From JBEIVB01 sp040374085 (GTDB lineage: Bacteria; Bacteroidota; Bacteroidia; UBA4408): a stretch of DNA of 53,843 bases. Below the pieces are notes generated by a model that saw only the letters and a list, made by a program, of their open reading frames with translations, had not been told where the DNA came from and searched no databases. Shown piece after piece: positions 16,712-25,031 of this stretch; the first letter of the stretch is position 1, and each line of letters starts with the position of its first letter. Both the position numbers and the translations under genes were made by a program. The stretch covers positions 1 through 53,843 of the forward strand of contig JBEIVB010000006.1 of NCBI GenBank assembly GCA_040374085.1, given 5' to 3'.

Positions 16712-17179
16712 TTATGACATCTTAAACGAAAAGGCTTTGTGGGCGGCGAAGCTGAATATGCCTATGCTTATCGCACTCACAGCACGGGAAACGGTTGGGT
16801 ACCAGTGTAAGTACTCAGTTAGTCCCTTTGTGGCTAGGTAGTTGGCAAAAAAGACTACGGCAGCAACCAACACAAACCTCCCAAACTGGCTTCTTCCCCT
16901 CATTTCTGATTCGCGAAACACGAAGTATTTTGTGATGAGGAAATTGGTGATGAGTCCACAACTATAAGAAATGCAAATGGCAACCGTTATGGCAGCCAAT
17001 ACCAGATGCTCTGAAAAGTATACGGGTTGACGGTGCAGTACTGCATCCAGCATAAATTTATATACACCAACATCAACTAAGGTTGCTGTGCCTGCTGCAA
17101 AGAAATAACGCACTACTTTTTGCTTATACAGCAATTGAGCAACTTCTTTCGGACGTTTGTTTCTGTAGGTAGAAAGCAT
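16712..17179 (-). CDS. GtrA-like membrane protein
   Basis: A 155-residue inner-membrane protein with four hydrophobic helices and the GtrA-family marks: an N-terminal FFAAGTATLVDVGVY helix, NFLITKYFVF after the second helix, and a C-terminal HKAFSF. GtrA-family proteins are linked to flipping or transfer of lipid-linked sugars across the membrane. The start ATG overlaps the hldD stop by one base (TAATG), so it is the third gene of a GNAT-hldD-gtrA operon. The link to an LPS heptose epimerase fits an envelope-polysaccharide role. Confidence 0.88.
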   Translation of the reverse strand: MLSTYRNKRPKEVAQLLYKQKVVRYFFAAGTATLVDVGVYKFMLDAVLHRQPVYFSEHLVLAAITVAICISYSCGLITNFLITKYFVFRESEMRGRSQFGRFVLVAAVVFFANYLATKGLTEYLHWYPTVSRAVSAISIGIFSFAAHKAFSFKMS

Positions 17180-18141
17180 TATGCAAACGTTCCGTTGTTT
17201 AAATAGCGGGTAACATACTCCTGAACTGCGTCCTCAAGACAGGTAAAGGGTTGCCTGAAACCTGCATCCCTCAATTTTTGGATATCTGCCTGGGTATAGT
17301 ACTGATAGGTATCGCGAATGTCCTCGGGTGTATCCATGAAAGCGATTTCGGGAGTTCGATTCAATGCCGAAAACACCGACGTGGTCAAGTCCAAGAATGT
17401 TCTGGCTTGCCCCGTCCCCAAGTTGTACAGGCCGCTTTTTTTTCTTAAGTGCATGAAGTAGTACAACACATTCGCCACATCCATTACATAAACAAAGTCC
17501 CGTTTCTGTTCCCCGTCTCCGATACCCGGCTTGTGAGACCGAAACAGGCGCATCGATCCGGTCTTTTGAATTTGTTGAAACGAATGGAATACCACCGACG
17601 CCATGCGGCCTTTGTGGTATTCGTTGGGTCCAAACACATTGAAAAATTTGAGGCCTACCCAAAAAAACGGCTTTTCTTGTTGGGTCAGTGCCCATTCATC
17701 AAATGCATTTTTAGACCATGCATATGGGTTCAGCGGAGTTAATTCGGCGGGAGGCGTGGTATCATGGTATCCCTTGTCGCCGTTGCCGTACGTTGCGGCA
17801 GAGCTGGCATAAACAAGGGGTAGACCGTATGCACAGCATGCCCGCCAAACACGTTGGCTGTATGTTAGGTTCAAAGTCTCAAAAATTTCTTTCGAAGGTT
17901 CTGTCGTGTCGGTTCGTGCTCCCAAGTGAAATACAAATTGTACCATGCGATGATGGTTATCCAACCAATCGAAGAACTGCATTCGCTGCACCTTGTGAGT
18001 GAATCGTTTTCCATTCAGATTCCCATCCTTCGACGGACTGGAGAAATCGTCTACTACCACCAAGTCGGTAAACCCTTGCTGGTTGAGATAACCCACCAAG
18101 ACGCTTCCAATAAACCCCGCAGCTCCTGTTATAACGATCAT
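17179..18141 (-). CDS. hldD: ADP-L-glycero-D-manno-heptose 6-epimerase
   Basis: HldD epimerises ADP-D-glycero-D-manno-heptose at C6 to make the heptose donor for lipopolysaccharide core. It is a 320-residue extended SDR with GAAGFIG at 6-12 for NAD(P), a DDFSS loop, the HLGARTDTTE segment typical of HldD, SSAATYGNG, Y140/K144 in NPYAWSKNAFD, and FFNVFGPNEYHKG..ASV. RDFVYVMDV and the YNLGTGQARTF region complete the family pattern. It lies 10 bp downstream of a GNAT gene and overlaps the gtrA-like gene by one base. Confidence 0.93.
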   Translation of the reverse strand: MIVITGAAGFIGSVLVGYLNQQGFTDLVVVDDFSSPSKDGNLNGKRFTHKVQRMQFFDWLDNHHRMVQFVFHLGARTDTTEPSKEIFETLNLTYSQRVWRACCAYGLPLVYASSAATYGNGDKGYHDTTPPAELTPLNPYAWSKNAFDEWALTQQEKPFFWVGLKFFNVFGPNEYHKGRMASVVFHSFQQIQKTGSMRLFRSHKPGIGDGEQKRDFVYVMDVANVLYYFMHLRKKSGLYNLGTGQARTFLDLTTSVFSALNRTPEIAFMDTPEDIRDTYQYYTQADIQKLRDAGFRQPFTCLEDAVQEYVTRYLNNGTFA

Positions 18142-18151
18142 GCTGTTCTAT

Positions 18152-18604
18152 TTAAAGGGAGATTTTTCCATTGATCCACTGCCCATCCCAAGTGGGGTTC
18201 CAGCTGTTGTAGAACCCAATGGCAGACTCATTCCAATCCAAGACCTGCCAATTCATTTGGGAGTAGCCTTCCTTTCGGGCGATGTTCAACACATGTTCAA
18301 ACAAGGCCTTTCCTACTCCTTTGCTTCGTTCTGCCTGGGTAACAATGAGGTCCTCCAAATACAGGCAGCGCCCTTTCCAAGTGCTGTATCGATCGTAAAC
18401 CAGCGCCAATCCCACAACAGCATTGCCTTTGCATGCCACCCAAAACCGAAACGAAGCCTTTTGTCCAAATCCGTCCTGAAGCATGCGAGAAACGGTGTTT
18501 TCCAGTTCATGGGCAGCCATCTCGTATTCGGCAAGCTCGGCTATGAGGGCAAACGCTCCCTCCATATCTGCCGGTTCTCCGGCCCTAATTATCGGTTCAC
18601 ACAT
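18152..18604 (-). CDS. GNAT-family N-acetyltransferase (diamine acetyltransferase-like)
   Basis: A 150-residue GNAT protein: IIRAGEPADMEGAFALIAELAEYE at the N-terminus, LYLEDLIVTQAERSKGVGKALF with the R/Q-x-x-G-x-G/A acetyl-CoA loop, and NESAIGFYNSW. The layout (LEDL.V...R..G.G..L) is that of the spermidine/spermine acetyltransferase-like branch, but the acceptor is not known. The start is set at 18604 (MCEPIIRAGEP) because the family begins there and because a -7 element ends only 6 bases upstream. A frame from 18637 would include the promoter. It heads the operon with hldD and gtrA. Confidence 0.85.
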   Translation of the reverse strand: MCEPIIRAGEPADMEGAFALIAELAEYEMAAHELENTVSRMLQDGFGQKASFRFWVACKGNAVVGLALVYDRYSTWKGRCLYLEDLIVTQAERSKGVGKALFEHVLNIARKEGYSQMNWQVLDWNESAIGFYNSWNPTWDGQWINGKISL

Positions 18605-18610
18605 GGTTGC

Positions 18611-18618
18611 CAAAAGTA
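18611..18618 (-). promoter_or_regulatory. -7 element of the GNAT-hldD-gtrA operon
   Basis: TACTTTTG on the minus strand, an exact TAnnTTTG match, ends 6 bases before the ATG at 18604. This predicts a leaderless or nearly leaderless mRNA. Confidence 0.45.
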
Positions 18619-18676
18619 TAGAAACCCTGCCTTTCAAAAAAAAGGTTAATCTTTGCTGAAAACCAACTGTTTCAGC

Positions 18677-19705
18677 ATGCCATCAGCACAGGGCGTTGTA
18701 ACCCTTGGGCAGTTCATCATTGCCAAACAATCCGATTTTCCTTATGCCAAAGGTGAGCTCTCACGCTTGTTGCGCGACATTGGCATAGCCGCCAAGATTG
18801 TTAACCGAGAGGTAAACAAGGCTGGCTTGGTAGACATTTTGGGTCCCGCAGGAGATGTGAATGTGCAAGGCGAAGAGCAAAAAAAACTGGATGTTTTTGC
18901 CAACGAGCAATTCATAGCAGCCCTTATGGCAGGCGGTGAAGTATGCGCTATAGCCTCCGAAGAGAACGACGACATCATTCCCATTAACAACCACGTTTCC
19001 CGTAACGCCAAATACGTGGTGTGCATCGATCCCCTCGATGGCTCCTCAAACATCGATGTTAACGTATCCATTGGAACCATTTTTTCCGTTTATCGCCGCA
19101 AGTCGCCTTATGGGCCCGGTACGGTAGATGATTTCTTGCAAAAAGGCACAGAGCAGATTGCAGCCGGATACATCATCTACGGTTCCTCAACCATGTTGGT
19201 CTACACCACCGGAAGAGGCGTTAACGGTTTTACCCTCGATCCGAGCATCGGAGAATTCTGCCTCTCTCATCCCGACATGAAAGCCCCTTTAAATGGAGAA
19301 ATATATTCCATCAACCAGGGCAACTTCGTTCACTTCCCCGTGGGAGTTAAGGAATACATCAAGTATTGTCAGGACGAGGAAAAAGCCACCAATCGCCCAT
19401 ATTCACTGCGGTACATTGGATCTCTTGTCGCCGATTTCCACCGAAACCTTATTAAAGGCGGCATCTATATTTATCCCCCCACCCTAAAATCACCAAAGGG
19501 CAAACTGCGGCTGCTGTATGAATGCAATCCGCTTGCCTTCATAGCCGAGCAGGCCGGCTCAAAAGCCACCGATGGGGTTAACCGCATAATGGACATTGAG
19601 CCAACGGATATTCACCAGCGGGTGAGTCTCTTCATTGGCTCCACGGAAATGGTTGAGAAAGCAGAGGCCTTCATGGCCCAACAAGCCCTTCAACCTGCCA
19701 CATGA
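18677..19705 (+). CDS. fbp: fructose-1,6-bisphosphatase class 1
   Basis: Fbp hydrolyses fructose 1,6-bisphosphate to fructose 6-phosphate, the committed gluconeogenic step. The 342-residue protein has the metal/phosphate motif DPLDGSSN at about 118-125 and ASEEND before it, and GSLVADFHRNLIKGGIY, LLYECNPLAFIAEQAGG-like and QRVSLFIGS towards the C-terminus, as in class 1 enzymes. The start at 18677 (MPSAQGVVTL) is preferred over an in-frame ATG at 18653 on family length. Its stop overlaps the start of the polysaccharide deacetylase gene by four bases (ATGA), so the two are coupled. TAATCTTTG near 18648 resembles a -7 element with one extra spacer base. Confidence 0.96.
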   Translation: MPSAQGVVTLGQFIIAKQSDFPYAKGELSRLLRDIGIAAKIVNREVNKAGLVDILGPAGDVNVQGEEQKKLDVFANEQFIAALMAGGEVCAIASEENDDIIPINNHVSRNAKYVVCIDPLDGSSNIDVNVSIGTIFSVYRRKSPYGPGTVDDFLQKGTEQIAAGYIIYGSSTMLVYTTGRGVNGFTLDPSIGEFCLSHPDMKAPLNGEIYSINQGNFVHFPVGVKEYIKYCQDEEKATNRPYSLRYIGSLVADFHRNLIKGGIYIYPPTLKSPKGKLRLLYECNPLAFIAEQAGSKATDGVNRIMDIEPTDIHQRVSLFIGSTEMVEKAEAFMAQQALQPAT

Positions 19706-20331
19706 GCTGGGTGGTTTCGCCACCCAAGGCCCTGCGCATGTTATACCCGGGCTGTGTTTGGCAAATGGACTCCGATGATGTTGTTTACCTAACCTTTGAT
19801 GATGGTCCAACCCCGGGCGTAACCGACGTCATTCTGGATATTCTTCGGGAAAATGCTGCAAAGGCTACTTTTTTTGTCTTGGGGAAAAATGTACAAGCCC
19901 ATCCCAAGCTTTTTCAACGGATGATGGACGAAGGTCATCAGGTGGGCAATCATACCCACAACCATTGTAACGGCTGGAAAACCTCCACTCTTGCTTATCT
20001 AGACGACTTCAATCGTGCTGAACAGCACATCCATTCGAATTTGTTTCGACCGCCCTATGGTCGAATACGGCGCGCCCAATTGAAGCGCATTCTTAGAACC
20101 CACAAGGTGGTTATGTGGGACGTGCTTTCCGGTGACTACCAAACAAACGCAACCCCCGAATTGTGCCATCAAAGGGTAATGGAACACCTTCGCCCAGGAA
20201 GCATTGTAGTGTTTCACGATAGCATTAAAGCCGCATCGAACGTGCTCGGATGCCTGCCGGATTTAATTACCGTGATAAAACGCAAAGGTTATGCGATGAA
20301 GCCTCTTCCTGGAGGCAATAGTCACTTTTGA
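19702..20331 (+). CDS. NodB-type polysaccharide deacetylase
   Basis: A 209-residue carbohydrate esterase family 4 protein. Catalytic and metal motifs are TFDDGP at 31-36, H84xxxH88 in NHTHNH, RPPYG at 116-120, the MWDVLSGDY strand, and VVFHDS near the C-terminus. Such enzymes remove N-acetyl groups from peptidoglycan or GlcNAc polymers. No signal peptide is evident, only a moderately hydrophobic start, which leaves the cellular location open. Translation is coupled to fbp through an ATGA overlap. A terminator-like hairpin follows about 60 bp after the stop. Confidence 0.92.
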   Translation: MSWVVSPPKALRMLYPGCVWQMDSDDVVYLTFDDGPTPGVTDVILDILRENAAKATFFVLGKNVQAHPKLFQRMMDEGHQVGNHTHNHCNGWKTSTLAYLDDFNRAEQHIHSNLFRPPYGRIRRAQLKRILRTHKVVMWDVLSGDYQTNATPELCHQRVMEHLRPGSIVVFHDSIKAASNVLGCLPDLITVIKRKGYAMKPLPGGNSHF

Positions 20332-20394
20332 CTATTTTTTTATTATGGTTCAAAGTGTTGATTTGTACACAATCTAATTGATACTAATCCTTAA

Positions 20395-20451
20395 CCGGAC
20401 TGCACCTTGGCTTTCTGCATTTAGCTTAGGATTGCAGTCCGGATTTTTTTT
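20395..20451 (+). terminator. intrinsic terminator of fbp-deacetylase, inside aroQ 3' end
   Basis: Perfect 10-bp arms CCGGACTGCA (20395-20404) and TGCAGTCCGG (20433-20442) with a 28-base loop, then a T run (20444-20451). The second arm and T run encode the last residues of aroQ on the other strand (KKSGLQ). Confidence 0.6.
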
Positions 20452-20875
20452 GGTCTAAACCAATCAGGTGTTGCACAGCCAAAGCATAACCCTCCAGCCC
20501 AAAACCGGTAATGGTGCCTATGCAACCTGCAGCGATGTAACTGTGGTGCCGCACCTCTTCTCTGCTGAATACGTTGCTGATGTGCACCTCAATAACCGGT
20601 ATGCCAATGGCCTTTACGGCATCTCCCAATGCAAGGCTGGTATGGGTGTAGGCCCCGGCGTTGAGCACAACCGCATCGGCTTTTAGAGCGCTTTCATGAA
20701 GCAGGTCAATGAGCGTGTCTTCTCGGTTGGCTTGGTAAAGCTCAAGACGATGGTTGGGAAATCTTTGTTTCAGTTCAACCATGAAATCAGGCATTGAACG
20801 ATGCCCATAAAGGCCAGGCTCCCGTTGCCCTAGTAGATTTAGGTTGGGGCCGTTTAGAATGTGGATGGTGATCAT
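20426..20875 (-). CDS. aroQ: 3-dehydroquinate dehydratase, type II
   Basis: AroQ dehydrates 3-dehydroquinate to 3-dehydroshikimate in the shikimate pathway. The 149-residue protein has the type II marks: ILNGPNLNLLGQREP.LYG at the N-terminus with the catalytic tyrosine in LYG, ELYQANREDTLIDLLH, VLNAGAYTHTSLALGDA, EVHISN, and FSREEVRHHSYIA with the RHHS segment. It starts within an ATGA overlap with msrB, so the two form an operon. The frame is open upstream to 20986, but that part belongs to msrB. The last codons coincide with the terminator hairpin of the opposite operon. Confidence 0.96.
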   Translation of the reverse strand: MITIHILNGPNLNLLGQREPGLYGHRSMPDFMVELKQRFPNHRLELYQANREDTLIDLLHESALKADAVVLNAGAYTHTSLALGDAVKAIGIPVIEVHISNVFSREEVRHHSYIAAGCIGTITGFGLEGYALAVQHLIGLDQKKSGLQS

Positions 20876-21327
20876 CGGCTGTTGGGTTCGAAACGAAGCG
20901 ATGCAGAGTTTACGCAATAGCGCAAATGGGTTGGAGCAGGGCCATCGTCGAACACATGGCCCAAATGGGCGCCGCATTTGGCGCATAGTATTTCGGTACG
21001 CATCATCCCAAGGGTGTTGTCTTTAGCCTCTCGAATGGTTCCTTGGGCAGCAGCCTCGGAGAAGCTTGGCCATCCACAACCCGCATCAAATTTCTTGTCA
21101 CTGGAAAAAAGCTGGGTTCCACAAACCACACAGTGGTAAGCACCTTTCACAAAGTGGTTCCAGTAAGCCCCGGTAAAGGGCCGCTCGGTTTCTTTTTCTT
21201 GAGTTACCTGGTACTGGATAGGGGTCAATCTCTTTTTTAGGGCCTCCCGGTTGTTGGATTGTGCCAGCACACCGCCGTGTAGGGCCAACAGAAGCATCCC
21301 AAAACGTAAAAACCAACTTCTTTTCAT
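20872..21327 (-). CDS. msrB: exported peptide-methionine (R)-S-oxide reductase MsrB
   Basis: MsrB reduces methionine-R-sulfoxide in proteins. The 151-residue protein has a signal peptide (MKRSWFLRFGMLLLALHG...LAQS), so it acts outside the cytoplasm, unlike the common cytosolic form. Zinc cysteines are C66/C69 and C115/C118, GCGWPSF is present, and the catalytic cysteine is C138 in RYCVNSASLRF. The start at 21327 is supported by the signal peptide and by a -7 element ending 5 bases upstream. The frame from 21372 would read through the promoter. It is followed by aroQ with a 4-base overlap. Confidence 0.94.
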   Translation of the reverse strand: MKRSWFLRFGMLLLALHGGVLAQSNNREALKKRLTPIQYQVTQEKETERPFTGAYWNHFVKGAYHCVVCGTQLFSSDKKFDAGCGWPSFSEAAAQGTIREAKDNTLGMMRTEILCAKCGAHLGHVFDDGPAPTHLRYCVNSASLRFEPNSR

Positions 21328-21332
21328 GCTTC

Positions 21333-21340
21333 CAAAAGTA
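21333..21340 (-). promoter_or_regulatory. -7 element of msrB-aroQ
   Basis: TACTTTTG on the minus strand (exact TAnnTTTG), 5 bases before the ATG at 21327. A TTG lies 22 bases upstream of it. It predicts a leaderless or very short leader mRNA. Confidence 0.5.
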
Positions 21341-21424
21341 CACCCTCTGCCCACATTTCCATCAAGCTGCATACGTTAAGCTTTGTTGGTCCCGACCGGT
21401 GTGGATTTAGACCTGCCCAAGACC

Positions 21425-21455
21425 TTGCACATTGCATTGGTATGCCTTAGTTTTG
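21425..21455 (+). promoter_or_regulatory. promoter of nuoK-nuoL
   Basis: TTG at 21425-21427, a 20-base spacer and TAGTTTTG at 21448-21455 (exact TAnnTTTG). This is one of the best -33/-7 pairs in the window and gives a leader of about 45 bases before the ATG at 21505. Confidence 0.55.
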
Positions 21456-21504
21456 CACGCCTTACCGGGTTCAACCTTCGTGCTGCGCCGTTAATCAGAA
21501 TACA

Positions 21505-21837
21505 ATGGGAAATCCCCTGCTTTCATCCCTACACGGAATCCCCCTTCAACATTATATCTTGCTGAGCGGCATCCTCTTCTCCATAGGGGTTCTAGGGGTG
21601 TTATACCGCCGAAACGCCATCATTTTGTTTATGTCCATTGAGCTTATGCTGAACGCAGTAAATCTTTTGCTTGCCGCATTCTCCACCTTTCGCTCTGAAC
21701 CCAATGGGCAAGTGTTTGTGTTTTTCATCATGGCTGTGGCTGCGGCAGAAGTGGCGGTTGGACTTGCCATTCTGATGATGATTTACCGAAACATCCGCAG
21801 CACCGACATCGATTTGTTAAACCGCTTAAAGGGCTAA
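21505..21837 (+). CDS. nuoK: NADH-quinone oxidoreductase subunit K
   Basis: NuoK is a small membrane subunit of respiratory complex I in the proton-pumping arm. The 110-residue protein has three hydrophobic helices, with the conserved glutamates in SIELMLNAVN (helix 2) and AAAEVAVGLAI (helix 3), both needed for proton transfer in the family. It starts its own transcription unit and is followed 10 bp later by nuoL. nuoA-J, nuoM and nuoN are not in the window, which is unusual because complex I genes normally sit in one operon. Confidence 0.95.
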   Translation: MGNPLLSSLHGIPLQHYILLSGILFSIGVLGVLYRRNAIILFMSIELMLNAVNLLLAAFSTFRSEPNGQVFVFFIMAVAAAEVAVGLAILMMIYRNIRSTDIDLLNRLKG

Positions 21838-21847
21838 ATCCCTGTTT

Positions 21848-23752
21848 ATGAACCAACTGGTTTCTCTTGTTCCTCTTTTCCCTTTGCTGGGATTTTTGGT
21901 TCTGTCAGCGTCAGGCTCACGTTTATCCAAAACCGCATCAGCTTGGATTGGATCCGGTGCCATTCTGCTTTCTTTTTTGGTCTCGCTTGCTCTCTTTTTC
22001 AATCAAGTAGGTCAGGATGGGAAAGCTTCTGAAACGGTACAGTTGTTTCCTTGGATCGAGGTGGGTAGCTTGAAGCTCTCCATGTCGTTTTTGATCGACC
22101 CGCTCAGCAGCCTCTTCCTCCTAATCATTACCGGAATAGGCTTTTTAATACATGTATACTCTGCCGGCTACATGCACGATGATGATGGCCACAACCGCTT
22201 CTTCTCTTACCTGAATCTGTTTGTATTCTTCATGTTGCTGTTGGTGCTGGGCTCCAACTATGTTGTGATGTTCGTTGGATGGGAAGGCGTTGGATTATGC
22301 TCTTATTTGCTGATTGGCTTCTGGTTTAAGAACACCGCATACAATGCTGCCGCTCGAAAGGCATTTGTGATGAATCGCATCGGCGACCTCGGCTTTTTGT
22401 TGGGTATGCTGTTGTTGTTTGTGCATTTGGGAAGCCTCGAGTACAGCCAAGTGTTTTCCGCCGTAAAAGGAACTCTTTCAGGAGATCCAACTCTTACCGC
22501 AGCCACCATGCTCTTTTTTATTGGCGCGATGGGTAAGTCGGCACAGATTCCACTTTATACTTGGCTTCCAGATGCCATGGCCGGTCCAACTCCTGTTTCG
22601 GCCCTCATACACGCAGCAACCATGGTTACCGCAGGTATTTACATGGTAGCCCGCAGCAGTGCAATCTTTGTGCTCGCCCCAGATACCATGCACCTTATTG
22701 CATACGTAGGCATTGCAACGGCCCTGCTTGGTGCGGTAATTGGCCTGGCCCAAAACGATATTAAAAAGGTTCTGGCCTACTCTACGGTAAGCCAATTGGG
22801 ATTGATGTTTGTGGCACTTGGCGTGGGCGCGTTCACTGCCGGCGTGTTCCATGTGCTTACCCATGCTTTTTTTAAAGCCTGTTTATTTCTTGGTGCCGGA
22901 TCCGTAATTCACGCCATGTCCGGAGAGCAAGATATTCGTTCTATGGGCGGACTCAAAAAAGCGCTGCCCATAACCCACGCAACGTTTTTGCTGGCCACGT
23001 TGGCCATTTGTGGTATTTTCCCATTCGCAGGGTTTTTCTCAAAAGACGAAATACTCGCGCATGCCTTCTCAAGCGACTCAAAAATCCTTTGGATTTTGGG
23101 GTTGGTTGGCTCGGTCTTAACGGCATTTTATATGTTCCGTTTATATTTCCTAACCTTCTCCGGAGAGTTTAGAGGCACCGATTCTCAAAAGCATCACCTT
23201 CACGAATCTCCTGCCTCCATGACCTTCCCTCTGGTTGTTTTGGGCATATTGTCCTTAATTGGTGGATGGATTGGATTGCCCAAAGCTTGGGTTGAACATG
23301 CTCCCCTTGAATCCTTCTTGGAGCCGGTTTTTCGCGATGCCCAAACGCATTTACTCCCTCTCGATTTGGATCACAGCACCGAGAATATGCTGATGGCCCT
23401 CGCCTTACTGTTGGCAGGCATCTCCATCTATGTAGCCTACAGCCGCTACGAGCGCGAAAAACAACGCCCCGAGCCGGAAACGGCTACTCTTAAGCCCATT
23501 CACAAATTGGTGTACAATAAATTATACATCGACGAAGTGTATGCCGCATTCATCACACGACCGCTCCAAACGATTTCAGAGGTGTTATCCAAGTTTTTCG
23601 AGAAAGAAGTAGTCGACGGTTCCGTAAACCTGTCCGGACGGTCCTTCTCTTGGGGCGGACAACTGCTTCGCCAAGTGCAAACAGGAAAAGTAGGGCTTTA
23701 CATCCTGTTTATGGTGCTGGGAATTGCCTTAGCCCTATTTACGCTTTTATAA
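21848..23752 (+). CDS. nuoL: NADH-quinone oxidoreductase subunit L
   Basis: NuoL is the antiporter-like distal proton pump of complex I. At 634 residues it is full length, with about 16 membrane helices. Key features are FVGWEGVGLCSYLLIGFW (helix 5 glutamate), GAMGKSAQIPLYTWLPDAMAGPTPVSALIHAATMVTAGIY (helix 7 lysine and the broken helix), and the C-terminal lateral-helix segment with VDGSVNLSGRS and Q.GKVGLY. It pairs with nuoK only. A NuoL-like DabB would need a DabA partner and an MrpA-type protein would be longer, and neither alternative fits the neighbours. A minus-strand pirin gene follows. Confidence 0.96.
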   Translation: MNQLVSLVPLFPLLGFLVLSASGSRLSKTASAWIGSGAILLSFLVSLALFFNQVGQDGKASETVQLFPWIEVGSLKLSMSFLIDPLSSLFLLIITGIGFLIHVYSAGYMHDDDGHNRFFSYLNLFVFFMLLLVLGSNYVVMFVGWEGVGLCSYLLIGFWFKNTAYNAAARKAFVMNRIGDLGFLLGMLLLFVHLGSLEYSQVFSAVKGTLSGDPTLTAATMLFFIGAMGKSAQIPLYTWLPDAMAGPTPVSALIHAATMVTAGIYMVARSSAIFVLAPDTMHLIAYVGIATALLGAVIGLAQNDIKKVLAYSTVSQLGLMFVALGVGAFTAGVFHVLTHAFFKACLFLGAGSVIHAMSGEQDIRSMGGLKKALPITHATFLLATLAICGIFPFAGFFSKDEILAHAFSSDSKILWILGLVGSVLTAFYMFRLYFLTFSGEFRGTDSQKHHLHESPASMTFPLVVLGILSLIGGWIGLPKAWVEHAPLESFLEPVFRDAQTHLLPLDLDHSTENMLMALALLLAGISIYVAYSRYEREKQRPEPETATLKPIHKLVYNKLYIDEVYAAFITRPLQTISEVLSKFFEKEVVDGSVNLSGRSFSWGGQLLRQVQTGKVGLYILFMVLGIALALFTLL

Positions 23753-23768
23753 ACTATAAGCGGTTAAA

Positions 23769-24482
23769 TTATGCCATAGGCACTTCTATGGCAAGCAGGG
23801 TTCCATTGGTTTGAGCGGTTGCTTCAAACGAGCCTGCATCGCGTATTTCTAAAGCATCTCTTCTGTGCAAAAGCGTACCGTTTATAGAAAAGGCACCATC
23901 CAAACAGAATAGAAACACCCCATTCCCTTGGGCATGCAAAGCATATTCTGCTGCTTTCCCTGCTTCAAAATTGCCCATAGAAAACCATGCATTCTGATGA
24001 ATCACCATGGGTAAGTTGGCAGCAGTTGGGCCCATAAAGGTGTACAAGGTGTTGTGAAGGGCGCTTTCGGGCAGTGTAATCTGGTCGTATCGGGGGGTGA
24101 GATTTTCTTGGTTGGGGATAACCCAAATTTGAAGAAAACGCACCTCTTCAACCGAACTGTTGTTGTATTCACTGTGTTCCACACCCGTTCCTGCACTCAT
24201 GATTTGAACTTCACCCGGACGAATAATGGTCTCGTTTCCCATGCTGTCCTGGTGCTTTAAGCTTCCTGAAAGCGGAATGGAAATAATTTCCATGTTATGA
24301 TGAGGATGCTTGCCGAACCCCATTCCAGGAGCTACTCGGTCGTCGTTTAATACTCGAAGGGCACCAAACCCCATTCGTTTTGGGTTATAATAATGCCCAA
24401 AACTGAAGCTGTGATAACTTTCCAGCCAACCAAAATTGGCTTCCCCCCTTGAATGGGCCGTATAAAATGATACCGTTGACAT
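23769..24482 (-). CDS. pirin-family protein (YhhW-like quercetin dioxygenase)
   Basis: A 237-residue bicupin of the pirin family. Metal ligands H59, H61, H103 and E105 (in GKHPHHNMEII and GVEHSEYN) match the spacing of E. coli YhhW, which has quercetin 2,3-dioxygenase activity in vitro. The physiological role is not settled and may be stress-related. The start at 24482 (MSTVSFYTAHSRG) follows the family and is supported by a -7 element at 24507-24500. The longer frame to 24623 would overlap the OsmC gene. An OsmC-type peroxidase lies directly upstream on the same strand, which suggests an oxidative-stress pair. A perfect 8-bp hairpin (23772-23793) lies in its 3' end without a T run. Confidence 0.92.
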   Translation of the reverse strand: MSTVSFYTAHSRGEANFGWLESYHSFSFGHYYNPKRMGFGALRVLNDDRVAPGMGFGKHPHHNMEIISIPLSGSLKHQDSMGNETIIRPGEVQIMSAGTGVEHSEYNNSSVEEVRFLQIWVIPNQENLTPRYDQITLPESALHNTLYTFMGPTAANLPMVIHQNAWFSMGNFEAGKAAEYALHAQGNGVFLFCLDGAFSINGTLLHRRDALEIRDAGSFEATAQTNGTLLAIEVPMA

Positions 24483-24499
24483 GTGATGTTGGTGATGAG

Positions 24500-24507
24500 C
24501 AAAAGTA
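24500..24507 (-). promoter_or_regulatory. -7 element of the pirin gene
   Basis: TACTTTTG on the minus strand, exact TAnnTTTG, with TTCG 19 bases upstream as a possible -33. It supports the pirin start at 24482. Confidence 0.45.
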
Positions 24508-24534
24508 AGGAATGCGGCTCCTGTTCCGAACATC

Positions 24535-25023
24535 TTAAGATGCTTGCGCCTGCGTGCGCGGTTTGTGCAGAACCGGAAACCGCACCGATCGGGCAATGAA
24601 ACACAAAGCATGCGCCTTTGCATGCAGTGCCTCAGCCCGGGTGACCATTTCTGGGGTTAAAACCGTAACCTCAGGATGCAGGATAACCTCTGCAAATGCA
24701 CCTCCACCATCTTCTGCCTCTAGCATAGTTCCGGTGGCCTGATCGTGATACTCAGTTACCACCACGCCTTCGGCAGAACACAAGTGCAGATACCACAACA
24801 TGTGGCATGCAGAAAGTGACGAAACCAAGAGCTCCTCTGGATTGTATCTGCTGGAGTCGCCTCGGAAAGCCGGATCGGATGATCCGGGAATACACAATTT
24901 TTGTTCCGCAGTTATCTCATGTGCTCTGCTGTATGCCCGATAATCGCTTGTTCCCCTGCCCGTATTGCCGGTCCAAACAACTGAAGTTTTATAATGATGC
25001 AGTTTTGGTTCCGGAGTGTTCAT
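24535..25023 (-). CDS. OsmC-family peroxiredoxin
   Basis: A 162-residue OsmC/Ohr-fold thiol peroxidase. The two redox cysteines are C73 in the SLSACHMLWYLHLC helix and C141 in HALCFIARSV. RYNPEELLVSSLSAC is the OsmC signature (NPEELL), and DPAFRGDSSRY places it in the branch of general OsmC proteins rather than Ohr. It would reduce organic hydroperoxides in the cytoplasm. It lies 52 bp upstream of the pirin gene on the same strand. The region before it carries a 10-bp direct repeat and a short palindrome that could be an operator. Confidence 0.9.
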   Translation of the reverse strand: MNTPEPKLHHYKTSVVWTGNTGRGTSDYRAYSRAHEITAEQKLCIPGSSDPAFRGDSSRYNPEELLVSSLSACHMLWYLHLCSAEGVVVTEYHDQATGTMLEAEDGGGAFAEVILHPEVTVLTPEMVTRAEALHAKAHALCFIARSVRFPVLHKPRTQAQAS

Positions 25024-25031
25024 GATTGTGT

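Noticed and set aside
23772..23793. 8-bp perfect hairpin as terminator of nuoL or pirin
   Set aside because: Lies in the pirin coding end and has no T run on either strand.
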